A stretch of 64,000 nt of DNA, taken from positions 1 to 64,000 of the forward strand of contig NZ_JARVSC010000010.1 of assembly GCF_030209375.1 (NCBI RefSeq), written 5' to 3'. Numbering within the stretch: position 1 is the first letter of the stretch; each line of letters starts with the position of its first letter. A program made the translations under genes and the position numbers. The DNA is from Plantibacter sp. ME-Dv--P-122b (GTDB lineage Bacteria > Actinomycetota > Actinomycetes > Actinomycetales > Microbacteriaceae). The notes under the pieces were generated by a model. It had not been told where the DNA came from and did no database searches. It saw only the letters and a program-made list of their open reading frames with translations. Below are positions 48,789-57,324 of this stretch, in pieces.

Positions 48789-49714
48789 CCCTTCACCGCT
48801 CCGGACACCAGTCCGCCGGAAAGGCGGCGCTGCACGAGGATGAAGAAGATCATGACCGGGATCGTGATGATGGTCGACGCCGCCATGACCGAGCCCCAGT
48901 CGTTGGAGTTGAGGCCGAAGAACTGCTTGAGGCCGATGGCCACCGTGTAGTTCTCCGTCGAGCCGCCGAGCAGGGTCATCGCGAAGATGAACTCGTTCCA
49001 GGCCGTGATGAAGCTGAACACGCTCGTCGCGACGAGGCCGGGGGCCACGAGCGGGAGCATGATCGAGCGGAACATCCGCCACCAGCTGGCACCGTCGAGG
49101 AACGCCGCCTCTTCGAGCTCCACCGGCACCGCCGCGACGAAGCCGCGCAGCATCCAGATGCCGAACGGCAGCGCGAGCGCGACGTACACGATGATGAGCC
49201 CGAGCAGCGTGTTGAGCAGCTGCAGGTCGCGGATCTGCACGAACAGCGGGATCACGAGCGCCTCGAGCGGCACCATCTGCACGACGAGGATCATGAGCAG
49301 CACCGCGGTGCGGAACTTGAACCGGAAACGGGCGACCGCGACCGAGGCCAGGAGGGCGACGGCGGCGGAGATGAGCACCGTCGCACCGGCGACGATCGCG
49401 GAGTTGCGGAGGAAGACCGCGAACCCGCCGTCGGTCAGCACCGACTCGAAGTTCGTGAACGACAGCTCCTTCGGGAAGAAGGACTGGCCGCCACTCGACG
49501 CCTGAGCGTCGAACGCGCTCGACAGCATCCAGTACGCCGGGAACAGCGTGAACACGAGCAGGAGGGTGACGAGGATCGCCTTGACGGTGTTCGAGCGGAT
49601 CTTCCGACCGCTCGCCTTCCGGTGCATCGGGACCTGCGGCTTGGCGGACCGGTCGGTGCCCGGTCCCTCAGCCTGTCGACGGGCGGCCGTGGGGGCGGGA
49701 GCGTGGGTGGTCAC
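48785..49714 (-). CDS. Carbohydrate ABC transporter permease, MalG type
   Basis: 309 aa from GTG 49714. Six to seven membrane helices (from about residue 48), with E-E-A-A-F-L-D-G-A-S-W-W-R-M-F-R-S-I-M-L-P-L-V, the EAA loop that contacts the ATPase. The basic N-terminus (A-R-R-Q-A-E-G-P-G-T-D) is partly encoded by a repeat remnant. No ATPase gene lies in the operon, so a shared MsiK-like ATPase elsewhere is expected. Confidence 0.9.
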   Translation of the reverse strand: MTTHAPAPTAARRQAEGPGTDRSAKPQVPMHRKASGRKIRSNTVKAILVTLLLVFTLFPAYWMLSSAFDAQASSGGQSFFPKELSFTNFESVLTDGGFAVFLRNSAIVAGATVLISAAVALLASVAVARFRFKFRTAVLLMILVVQMVPLEALVIPLFVQIRDLQLLNTLLGLIIVYVALALPFGIWMLRGFVAAVPVELEEAAFLDGASWWRMFRSIMLPLVAPGLVATSVFSFITAWNEFIFAMTLLGGSTENYTVAIGLKQFFGLNSNDWGSVMAASTIITIPVMIFFILVQRRLSGGLVSGAVKG

Positions 49715-50682
49715 AGTTCGTCCTCCTTCATGAGGGCGCGGATGTAGACGATCGTGATGCCGAGCAGGACGAGCGTCAACAGCACCGCGATCGCGGAGCC
49801 GAAGCCGTAGCGGTTCTGCCCGAAGGACTCCACGTACGACCACACGCCGAGGTTCAACACCTCGCGGTTCGAGCCGGAACCACCCGGCATGAGGTAGATC
49901 TGCGCGAACACCTTGAAGTCCCAGATGGTCGACAGGATGATCACGACCGAGAACACCTGGCGCAGCGACGGGAAGGTGATCTGGAAGAAGCGACGGATCG
50001 CGCCCGCCCCGTCCATCTCGGCGGCTTCGAGCATCTCCTTGGACACGCCGAGCAGGCCGGCGAGGACGGTGATGGCCACGAACGGGAAGCCGTGGTGGAT
50101 CACGTTCAGCAGCGCGATGCCGTAGAACGTGAACTGGTTCGTGAACCAGTTGAAGGGCTCGTCCATGAGCCCGAGCCCCATGAGCGTCTGGTTGACGATG
50201 CCGCGGTCGGCGTCGAAGATCCAAACCCAGACGTAGGTGCCGGTGACGGCGGGCATCGCCCAGGCGACCATGATGGCGCTGCCGACGATGGTGCGCCAGA
50301 AGGAGCCGAGGTTCGCCATGAGCAGGGCGACGAGGGTGCCGAGGACGACCGTGCCGATGACGGCGGCCGCGGCGAAGAAGACGGTGTTCGGGAGGACGAC
50401 GGTCCAGAGGGTCGGGTCGGCGAAGACCTCGGCGTAGTTCGCGCCGCCGTTGAAGTTGGTGTCGCCGCTGACGATCTCGCGCAGGCCGTAGTCCTGCAGG
50501 GAGAACAGGACGACACGGATGAGTGGCCAGAGGAGGAGCACGGCGAGGATGAGGAGCGCCGGCGCGAGCAGCAGCCAGGGGCGGGTGCGCATGAGGAGGC
50601 GCAGCCGCTTGGGGGAGGGGCCCCCGGCCACCCGCGAAGCGGGGGCTTCGCGGGTGACCGTGGGCGGGGTGAGGGTCGACAC
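49711..50682 (-). CDS. Carbohydrate ABC transporter permease, MalF type
   Basis: 323 aa from GTG 50682. About six membrane helices; the EAA loop is E-A-A-E-M-D-G-A-G-A-I-R-R-F-F-Q-I-T-F-P. Pairs with the downstream MalG-type permease (stop/start overlap of 4 bases). Six bases separate it from the binding-protein gene. Confidence 0.91.
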   Translation of the reverse strand: MSTLTPPTVTREAPASRVAGGPSPKRLRLLMRTRPWLLLAPALLILAVLLLWPLIRVVLFSLQDYGLREIVSGDTNFNGGANYAEVFADPTLWTVVLPNTVFFAAAAVIGTVVLGTLVALLMANLGSFWRTIVGSAIMVAWAMPAVTGTYVWVWIFDADRGIVNQTLMGLGLMDEPFNWFTNQFTFYGIALLNVIHHGFPFVAITVLAGLLGVSKEMLEAAEMDGAGAIRRFFQITFPSLRQVFSVVIILSTIWDFKVFAQIYLMPGGSGSNREVLNLGVWSYVESFGQNRYGFGSAIAVLLTLVLLGITIVYIRALMKEDEL

Positions 50683-50688
50683 GATCGG

Positions 50689-51975
50689 CTACTTGCCGTT
50701 CATGATGTCGTCCATCTCCTTGGCGGCATCGGTCGTCGCCTGGTCGACCGACTTGCTTCCGGAGAGGATGGCCTGGATCATCGCGTTGGTGGTCTTCTTC
50801 GCCTGCACCGCACCGAACTTCGGCGTCACGGGGAGGGAAGCGCCGCCGTCGACGAACTGCTCGGCGAAGGGCTTCACCAGCGGGTCGTCGCTCTCGGTCG
50901 CGTCGCTGAGGAGCGAGGTCTGGCCGGGGAAGTACCCGGTCTGCTCGGCCCACTCGGAGGCGTACTTGCCGGTGGTCATCATCTCGATGAACTGGAACGC
51001 GAGGTCCTTGTTCTTCGAGGTGTTGAACATGCTGAGGTGCGAACCGCCGAGCACGGAGGGCGACATGCCGCCGTCTTCACCCGGGATCGGGATGGCGGCG
51101 AACTTGCCCTCGAGCTCCGGGTTCTTCTGGACGATCGTCGCCGGGGTCCAGGAGCCCATGATCGCCATGGCGACCTTGTCCTGCACGAAGTTGTCGAGGA
51201 CGTCGGTCTCCTTCCACGTGGTGGCACCCGAGGAGGAGAGGTCGTACTTGGTGGCCAGGTCGGTCCAGAACTGGATGCCCTTGCGCGAGTCGTCGCTCGC
51301 GAGACCCGACTTCCAGGTGTCGCCGTCGAGCTCGGAGACCTCGCCACCGGCGCCCCAGACCCAGGGGTACGCCGTGAACTCGGCGTCACCGGGGACGGGG
51401 AACGGGATCATGTCGGGCTTGGCGGCCTTGATCGCGGTGCCGGCGTCGATGATCTCCTGCCAGGTGGTCGGTGCCTTGAGGCCGAGCTCCTCGAAGACGT
51501 CGGTGCGGTAGACGATCGAGCGGACGCCGGCGTACCACGGCATGCCGTAGAGCTCGCCGTCGTACGTGCCGGAGTCGGCGAGGCCCTGGACGAGGTCGTC
51601 CTTCAGGCCGGCCTTGTCGACATAGTCGCCGATGGGGGCGAGGGCGCCGGCGTCGGCGAACTCGGCCGTCCAGGTGGTGCCCGTCTCGGCGACGTCGGGG
51701 GTGGTGTTCCCGGCGATCGACGTCACGAAGCGGTCGTGGGCGTCGGCCCACTGCACATACTCGACCTTGAGGGTGGCGCCGGTCTCCTTCTTGAAGGCCG
51801 AGCCGACCTCCTTGAAGAAGGCCTCGGAGTCGGGGTTGGTGCCCTGCATGATCCAGACGGTGAGCGTCTGGCCGTCTGCCGAGACGTCGCCTGAGCCGGA
51901 ACCGCCACCGGCACAGGCGGTGAGGCCGAGTGCCGCGGTGGCGAGGACGGCCAGCGGAAGGGTGCGCTTGCGCAT
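50689..51975 (-). CDS. Carbohydrate ABC transporter substrate-binding lipoprotein
   Basis: 428 aa. Lipobox L-T-A-C (Cys21). Family 1 extracellular binding protein: Q-T-L-T-V-W-I-M-Q-G-T-N-P, P-D-V-A-E-T-G-T-T-W, M-P-W-Y-A-G-V-R-S-I-V-Y-R-T-D-V-F and K-P-F-A-E-Q-F near the end. Context with NagZ, the kinase and MurQ suggests a muropeptide disaccharide or GlcNAc/MurNAc as substrate. ATG 51975 has GAGGAG upstream. First gene of a seven-gene operon. Confidence 0.92.
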   Translation of the reverse strand: MRKRTLPLAVLATAALGLTACAGGGSGSGDVSADGQTLTVWIMQGTNPDSEAFFKEVGSAFKKETGATLKVEYVQWADAHDRFVTSIAGNTTPDVAETGTTWTAEFADAGALAPIGDYVDKAGLKDDLVQGLADSGTYDGELYGMPWYAGVRSIVYRTDVFEELGLKAPTTWQEIIDAGTAIKAAKPDMIPFPVPGDAEFTAYPWVWGAGGEVSELDGDTWKSGLASDDSRKGIQFWTDLATKYDLSSSGATTWKETDVLDNFVQDKVAMAIMGSWTPATIVQKNPELEGKFAAIPIPGEDGGMSPSVLGGSHLSMFNTSKNKDLAFQFIEMMTTGKYASEWAEQTGYFPGQTSLLSDATESDDPLVKPFAEQFVDGGASLPVTPKFGAVQAKKTTNAMIQAILSGSKSVDQATTDAAKEMDDIMNGK

Positions 51976-52085
51976 GGTGCTGCTCCTCGATTCTGGGATC
52001 GGGAGTCCGAGCCGTCGTTGGCCCGGGATCCGTGATGACCGGGAAACCGCGGTCGATCCCTGCTGTTTTCAGTGGGTGTGGAAAC

Positions 52086-52122
52086 AGTATTCAATAAGTA
52101 CAGGAAGCTTGCAAATATTTTC
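52086..52122 (-). promoter_or_regulatory. Candidate promoter and AT-rich operator of the muropeptide operon
   Basis: On the minus strand, TTGCAA (52109-52114) and AATACT (52086-52091) are separated by 17 bp. An AT-rich near-palindrome GCAAATATTTTC (52111-52122) overlaps the -35. RpiR-family operators are commonly AT-rich dyads, so it may be the regulator's site. Support is positional only. Confidence 0.35.
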
Positions 52123-52215
52123 CGGCACTGCAACACGGTCGTTACCTGCGTGACGGACGTGTTTCACGAAGCTGCGAGAACCGTGTGTGAGGACGGTGGT
52201 CGGGCGCCGCCGTCG

Positions 52216-52893
52216 TCAGGCCGTGCGGAGGATGATCACGCGCATCGTCGCGGCGGCCCGCTCGCCGTCCTGCGCCTCGATCGCCGACGCGAGGTCCGTG
52301 TGCAACGCCGCGTCGTGGTGGTCGATACCGTCGCCGGGCAGCCGGTCCACGCGATCCCGGAGAGCCTCGTCGACGGCGTCGCCGACCCGGTCGAGGATCG
52401 GGTTCGCCGCCGCGCGCCGGATGAGGCGGTGCAGCAGGAGGTCGGCCTCGAGGAACGCGATCGGATCTTGTCGAGCCGCAGCCGAGCGGAGTGCCTCGCT
52501 CGTCGCGCGGAGCTCACGGGCGTCGTCGTCGCTGCGTCGCTCGGCCGCGAGTCGTGCCGACTCCGGCTCGGTCGCGGTGCGGAGTTCGCGGATCGCGAGG
52601 AGGGTGGACTCCCGTCGTCCGCTCGCCAGTGCCCAGCGGAGCACCCGAGGCTGCAACCAGTCCCAGCTCGACGACGGCTGCACCGTGTGACCGACGTGCG
52701 CCTTGCTGGCGAGGAGCCCGAGGCCGGCCAGGACGCGGGTGGCCTCCCGGACGACCGAGCGGGAATGCCCCGCCCTGGCGACCAGCTCGTCCACCGTGCA
52801 CACCGTGCCGGCGGGCAGTCCGCCGTCGACGATGTCGGTGCCGATCCCGTCGAGCGTCCGTTCGAAGGCCGAGGTCCCCGGTGAGCGGCTCAC
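52216..52893 (-). CDS. GntR-family regulator, FCD domain
   Basis: 225 aa from GTG 52893, overlapping the preceding dehydrogenase stop by 4 bases (GTGA). N-terminal winged helix with G-L-P-A-G-T-V-C-T-V-D-E-L-V-A-R-A-G-H-S-R-S-V-V-R-E-A-T-R-V-L. FCD domain with R-E-L-R-T-A-T-E-P-E-S-A-R-L-A and F-L-E-A-D-L-L-L-H-R-L-I, whose Asp/His pattern suits an FCD metal site. Likely controls the two divergent dehydrogenases. Confidence 0.9.
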   Translation of the reverse strand: MSRSPGTSAFERTLDGIGTDIVDGGLPAGTVCTVDELVARAGHSRSVVREATRVLAGLGLLASKAHVGHTVQPSSSWDWLQPRVLRWALASGRRESTLLAIRELRTATEPESARLAAERRSDDDARELRATSEALRSAAARQDPIAFLEADLLLHRLIRRAAANPILDRVGDAVDEALRDRVDRLPGDGIDHHDAALHTDLASAIEAQDGERAAATMRVIILRTA

Positions 52894-53618
52894 GCCCGCG
52901 CTGACGGGCGGGTTGGGGAGATCACGAGTTCGTCGATCCGCACGTGCGGTGGGCCGTCGAGGATGAACCGCACGGCCCGGCCGATGTCCTCGGGTTTCAG
53001 CATCGTCTCGCGCGCCGACGCGTCCGGCACCTGCGGCCGCATGGAGAGGAACGGGGTGTCGACGTCGCCCGGGCAGAGGTGGGTGGCGCCGACGCCGTGG
53101 GTCCCCTCCTCCTCGTTGAGGGTCGCGCAGAGCGAGGCGAGCGCGGTCTTGCTCGCGCTGTAGGCGACCCCGCCCTTCGTCGAGAAGCGCCAGCCGGCGA
53201 AGGAGGAGATGACGACGATCCGTCCCTGTGCGTCGCGGATGGTGGGCAGCGCGAGGTCGATCGTGCGGGCGACCGAGGTGAGGTTGGTGTCGACGATCGC
53301 GGCGAACTCCGTCATCGACTGGTCGTCCCACCGGCGCCGTGGTGCGTTCAAGCCCGCCGCGGTGACGAGGTCGTCGACCGGGCCGAGCTTGGCGACGATG
53401 CGGTCGTGGGCCCGGGCGAGCGAAACGGGGTCCGTCGCGTCGGCCTCCGCGGCGACGGCCGTACCGCCCGCGGAGGTGACGGCTTCGACGGTCTCGAGGA
53501 GTGCCTCACGCCGCCGCCCCGTCACGGCGACACGCCATCCCGCCTCGGCGGCCGACACCGCCACGGCCTGTCCCATACCGCTGCCGCCACCCGTCACCCA
53601 GAGCATTCGATCCGTCAT
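52890..53618 (-). CDS. Short-chain dehydrogenase/reductase
   Basis: 242 aa. NAD(P)-binding T-G-G-G-S-G-M-G (about 9-16), an N-A-A-G-like L-V-T-A-A-G-L-N, Ser in V-V-I-S-S-F-A and Y-S-A-S-K (catalytic Tyr-x-x-x-Lys). Sugar or hydroxy-acid oxidoreductases with an FCD regulator are common. Start ATG 53618. First gene of a two-gene operon with gntR. Confidence 0.92.
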   Translation of the reverse strand: MTDRMLWVTGGGSGMGQAVAVSAAEAGWRVAVTGRRREALLETVEAVTSAGGTAVAAEADATDPVSLARAHDRIVAKLGPVDDLVTAAGLNAPRRRWDDQSMTEFAAIVDTNLTSVARTIDLALPTIRDAQGRIVVISSFAGWRFSTKGGVAYSASKTALASLCATLNEEEGTHGVGATHLCPGDVDTPFLSMRPQVPDASARETMLKPEDIGRAVRFILDGPPHVRIDELVISPTRPSARA

Positions 53619-53642
53619 GACGCCAGTGTATCGAGCCGGTCG

Positions 53643-53656
53643 AACATAAGTATGTT
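53643..53656. promoter_or_regulatory. Palindrome between divergent dehydrogenase genes (likely FCD-GntR operator)
   Basis: AACATA and TATGTT flank a 2-bp centre, a perfect inverted repeat in a GC-rich surround. Its position in the 116-bp divergent gap and AT-rich form fit an FCD-type GntR operator. Confidence 0.65.
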
Positions 53657-53734
53657 TTACTCGCCTGGTGCGCACATGGCCGTCGACACCGGGTCGACGC
53701 ATCGCCGGATGCGCTCGGACGACGGGAGACACCG

Positions 53735-54505
53735 ATGCTGCTGGACCTGACGGACCGCCGGGTGATCGTGACCGGAGGCGCTCGCGGGATCGGACTCGCC
53801 CTCGTGGAGTCCTTCCTCGCCGAGGGGTCCCGCGTCGCGGTGCTCGACCTCGACGTCTCCTCCCTCGACGCGCTGGTGGCGTCCCATCACGGTGACCTCG
53901 TCGCCATCGCGTGCGACGTGCGTTCCGAAGACTCGGTGGCGAGCGCGGTCGCGGCGGCTGCCGCCGGGCTCGGAGGGATCGACGTCCTCGTGAACAACGC
54001 CGGGGTCAACGTGCAGTCACTGCTCGAGGAGACGAGCGACGCCGCGTGGACGAGGTGCTTCGACGTCAACGTCGGCGGCGTCTTCCGGGTGTCGAAGGCG
54101 GTCATCCCGTATCTGAAGGAACAGCGCTCCGGCCGCATCATCAACGCGGCGAGCTTCGCCGCGGTCATCCCGAGCGTCGGCAGCGCGGCCTACGCGGCGT
54201 CGAAGTCCGCGGTGGTCCAGCTGACCAGGGTCCTCGCGAGCGAGCTGGGGCCGTGGGGCATCACGGTGAACGCCTACGCGCCCGGGATGGTGCCGACGGC
54301 GATGAACGGTTTCGCCGAGCTGCCGACGGCACAGCAGGACGAACTCCTCGACACGCTCTCGGTGCGCCGTTGGGAGGAACCGGAGGACGTCGCGAACGTC
54401 GTGCGGTTCCTCGCGAGCGACCAGGCGGGCTACATCACCGGAGCGCTGATCGACGTCAGCGGCGGCAAGTTCGCGACCCAGTTCCCAGCCCGCGCCCGCG
54501 GCTGA
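53735..54505 (+). CDS. Short-chain dehydrogenase/reductase (FabG-like)
   Basis: 256 aa. T-G-G-A-R-G-I-G-L-A-L (about 13-23), N-N-A-G-V-N (about 90), and Y-A-A-S-K-S-A (catalytic Tyr/Lys). P-G-M-V-P-T-A-M-N and G-Y-I-T-G-A-L-I-D-V-S-G-G-K complete a classical SDR. Divergent from the other dehydrogenase. It probably acts in the same sugar or polyol pathway. Confidence 0.92.
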   Translation: MLLDLTDRRVIVTGGARGIGLALVESFLAEGSRVAVLDLDVSSLDALVASHHGDLVAIACDVRSEDSVASAVAAAAAGLGGIDVLVNNAGVNVQSLLEETSDAAWTRCFDVNVGGVFRVSKAVIPYLKEQRSGRIINAASFAAVIPSVGSAAYAASKSAVVQLTRVLASELGPWGITVNAYAPGMVPTAMNGFAELPTAQQDELLDTLSVRRWEEPEDVANVVRFLASDQAGYITGALIDVSGGKFATQFPARARG

Positions 54506-54774
54506 TCCTGAGCTGAAACCCGCGGGATCCGGGCGGTGGACCGACCGGATTCGCGGCTGATGGAAGCGACGGATGTCGGACCGACGCGCCCGGGATCGAG
54601 GTTCCCGGGCCCAGATTCGCAGCCAGCGCGAAGGCCGCTTACGATACCGTGGACGGCACATCCGGAGGCCCGCAGCGCGGGTCGCCGGACGGCCGTCGAG
54701 TGGGCTGACCGGGGCAGGTCCACACCCGCAGGATCGTCGGGATCACCATCTGGAGCAGAGGAGTTCGGTCAGCC

Positions 54775-55680
54775 GTGGCTTCACGAGTGCACGAGTCGGA
54801 ACGTCGCCGTTCGCGCGATGCGCGTCGAGGGCGCCACCGTGCCTCAGCCCAGATCGAGCCCTTCACCCGTGGATTCAGCGCACTCGGTGAACTGGCCGCG
54901 TCGGGCGCGCAGGTCAGCCTCCGGATCAACGACATCACCACCGGCGAGATGCTCATGTCGGCAGACGACCACGTGGTCGTGCCCACCGCCTCGATCGGCA
55001 AGGTCCTCCTCCTCATCGAGGTCGCGGCCCGCCTCGGCGACGCCGACTTCAGCGGCCTCACCATCCTCGACCGCGAGCCGCTCGACGCCGTCGCCGACTC
55101 CGGGATCTGGCAGCACCTCCAGGCGCCGTCCCTCCCGGTGGCCGACCTCGCGGCCCTCGTCGGCGCCACGAGCGACAACCTCGCCACGAACGTCCTGCTC
55201 CGCCACATCGGTCTCGACGCCGTCCGCCACCGTGCCGAGGCGATCGGGCTGAAGCGCACGGCCCTCCTCGACATCGTCCGCGACCACCGCGGCCCCGACA
55301 ACGCTCCGCAGCTCTCCGTCGGTTCCGCCCGTGAACTCGCCTGGCTGTTCCAAGCGCTCGCGACGGGCGAGATCGTCGACGCGACCACGAGCCGCCGGGT
55401 CCTGGCCTGGTTGTCCCTCAACACCGATCTCTCGCTCGTCGCCTCGGGCTTCGGGCTCGACCCGCTGGCCCACCGTGAGCCCGACCACGGCATCCAGCTC
55501 TTCAACAAGACCGGCTCCGGCGTCGGCGTGCGAGCCGAGGCGGGCATCCTCCGCGGCCCGAACGGCGCAGTGAGCTATGCGGTGTGCACGAGCTACGACG
55601 ACACGGAACTCGGCACGCGCCTCGGGGTGGTCGACGCCGTCCGGATCCTCGGCCAGGACCTCCTCGAGTACGTGCACTGA
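54775..55680 (+). CDS. Class A beta-lactamase-like serine hydrolase
   Basis: 301 aa from GTG 54775. The four core motifs are present: S-I-G-K (in T-A-S-I-G-K, about 73), S-D-N (in A-T-S-D-N-L-A-T-N), and K-T-G in F-N-K-T-G-S-G (about 245). The Glu of the omega loop is not obvious. No signal peptide or lipobox, unlike true secreted beta-lactamases, so it may be cytoplasmic or exported without a recognised leader. The 269-bp gap upstream contains only GC-rich filler and a possible TACGAT -10. Confidence 0.88.
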   Translation: MASRVHESERRRSRDARRGRHRASAQIEPFTRGFSALGELAASGAQVSLRINDITTGEMLMSADDHVVVPTASIGKVLLLIEVAARLGDADFSGLTILDREPLDAVADSGIWQHLQAPSLPVADLAALVGATSDNLATNVLLRHIGLDAVRHRAEAIGLKRTALLDIVRDHRGPDNAPQLSVGSARELAWLFQALATGEIVDATTSRRVLAWLSLNTDLSLVASGFGLDPLAHREPDHGIQLFNKTGSGVGVRAEAGILRGPNGAVSYAVCTSYDDTELGTRLGVVDAVRILGQDLLEYVH

Positions 55681-55715
55681 CCCGGTCTCGCTCGTCCGGT
55701 CTCGGGTGTAGCGGT

Positions 55716-55917
55716 CCCTGAGCTTGTCGAAGGGCTCACCCCCCCCGCTCCCTGAGCTTGTCGAGGGGCTCACCCCCGCTGGTCCCTGAGCTAGTCGAAG
55801 GGCTCGCCCCCCCCCGCTCCGGTCCCTGAGCTTGTCAAAGGGCTCGCTCCTGCTCCGGTCCCTGAGCTTGTTGAAGGGCTCGCTCCTGCTCCGGTCCCTG
55901 AGCTTGTCGAAGGGCAT
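55716..55917. repeat. Array of six direct copies of the dispersed repeat
   Basis: Copies start at 55716, 55750, 55784, 55824, 55860 and 55896. The consensus is CCCTGAGCTTGTCGAAGGGC; spacing is 34, 34, 40, 36 and 36 bp, with C-rich filler. Unlike other loci, all copies point the same way. The stretch 55681-55942 holds no gene. Confidence 0.9.
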
Positions 55918-55942
55918 GACCCGCGAGCAGGGCGACTGCCGC

Positions 55943-56374
55943 TCAGTCGATGAGCCCAGCCGCCGCCAAGCGCTCGAGCACGTCGCGCCCCGCGGGTGGG
56001 CAGCGGTCGAGCGACTCCGTGCCCGCCCAGTGGACCGCGCTCACCTCGGCGGAGGGCGTCGGTGTCTCGTCCGTCTGGGCCGCGAAGACGTGCATCCGCA
56101 CGAGCCGACCGTCGGGCTCCCCGTGCGCCTGCGTGACCACCGTGAACAACGGAGTCACCCGCGCCGGATCGATCTCGACCGCGACCTCCTCGCGCGCTTC
56201 CCGGACGGCGGCCTCGGCCGGCGTCTCACCCGCGTCGATCTTCCCGCCCGGCATGTAGAGGACGTCGCGACCGCGGGCCGTCACCATCAGCACCCGCCGT
56301 CCGCGGATGATCGCGACCGCGGACACGAGGATGTCGGGGAGCGGGCTGTTCGAGCCCTCGGGTGCGCCGCTCAC
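55943..56374 (-). CDS. Nudix hydrolase
   Basis: 143 aa. The Nudix box G-x5-E-x7-R-E-U-x-E-E-x-G-U is seen as G-K-I-D-A-G-E-T-P-A-E-A-A-V-R-E-A-R-E-E (about 44-63). It most resembles the MutT-like branch. The ATG at 56374 overlaps the stop of the hydrolase gene by 4 bases. Confidence 0.92.
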   Translation of the reverse strand: MSGAPEGSNSPLPDILVSAVAIIRGRRVLMVTARGRDVLYMPGGKIDAGETPAEAAVREAREEVAVEIDPARVTPLFTVVTQAHGEPDGRLVRMHVFAAQTDETPTPSAEVSAVHWAGTESLDRCPPAGRDVLERLAAAGLID

Positions 56375-57189
56375 TGCTCGACCGGGTTCCCGGTGTCGAG
56401 GGCGGGCCGCACCCGATCGGCGAACCCGTCGACGGCGAGCTCCACGGCGTCCTTGAGCTCGTCCGTGCTGAGGATCACGAAGTGACCCGGCACCGGGAGG
56501 AGCACGTTCGTCGCTCCGGGCAGCACGCTGCTGGAGGGCACGTGCGGGTCGAAGGTGCTGTAGATCGAGACGATGTCGGCGTTGACGTCGTGCGGGGCGC
56601 CGAGCGCGACGATGGTCTCGTCTGTCGGGAGGAACGCGCGGAGGCTCGGGTCGACGACGTACTTCGCGAGCACCGATCCGGAGAACGGCGAGCAGATCGC
56701 GACGACCCCGAGCAGGCCCAGCCGCTCGCGTTCGGTGAGGAGCAGCTCCTTCCCGACGAGCCCTCCCTTACTGTGCGCGACGATGACGCACCCGGCGGCG
56801 GGCTTCGGCAACCGCCCGAGCGCACGGGCGAAGCGGGCCGCCGTGTCGCGGATGGGTTTGCGGTTGTACCCGAGGCCGCGGGCGATGCGGATGCGGTAGC
56901 CGTCGGCGTTCAGGCGGTCGGCGACGGGCTTCAGGAACGCCCACGTCTCGTACACGCCGGGGATGAGGACGACGACGGGGCGGCTCGCCTCGCCGCGGGC
57001 GTACTCCCTCGGGATGCGGCCGCTGAAGAAGGCCCGCGTGTGCCAGACGACGGAGTGGACCCAATCGACGGCGACGATCCCGGCGATGGTCAGCGCGCCG
57101 GGTCGCTCGGCCACCGGCGGGGTGTCGGCGAGCGTGACGTCCTCGGCTTCCGCCACCGACTCCTCGTCCATCCGCACCCCCTCGTCCAT
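56371..57189 (-). CDS. Alpha/beta-hydrolase, lipase-like
   Basis: 272 aa. V-V-V-L-I-P-G-V-Y-E-T-W (oxyanion strand) and V-I-V-A-H-S-K-G-G (nucleophile Ser about 147, G-x-S-x-G variant A-H-S-K-G). H-F-V-I-L-S near the C-terminus gives the likely catalytic His. G-L-G-Y-N-R-K-P-I-R is typical of this family. No secretion signal. Start ATG 57189. Confidence 0.85.
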   Translation of the reverse strand: MDEGVRMDEESVAEAEDVTLADTPPVAERPGALTIAGIVAVDWVHSVVWHTRAFFSGRIPREYARGEASRPVVVLIPGVYETWAFLKPVADRLNADGYRIRIARGLGYNRKPIRDTAARFARALGRLPKPAAGCVIVAHSKGGLVGKELLLTERERLGLLGVVAICSPFSGSVLAKYVVDPSLRAFLPTDETIVALGAPHDVNADIVSIYSTFDPHVPSSSVLPGATNVLLPVPGHFVILSTDELKDAVELAVDGFADRVRPALDTGNPVEQ

Positions 57190-57324
57190 CTTGCCACCGC
57201 CCCGGTGCACGCTGCGCGATCCCAGTGAACACGCGGGATCGCCGGTTACCCTGTGTTGACAAGGCGACGGCACGCTGCAAGCATGAGTCCGTTCGTCGAA
57301 CCCCTATGCGCGAGGTGCACCTTC

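Noticed and set aside
50092-51894. A 600-aa plus-strand frame opposite the binding protein and permease.
   Set aside because: Val/Glu/Gly/His-rich shadow of two convincing transporter genes.
55716-55917. CRISPR array.
   Set aside because: The repeats are degenerate 20-mers, the spacers are C-rich filler rather than unique, and the same sequence is scattered singly through the window. No cas gene is present.
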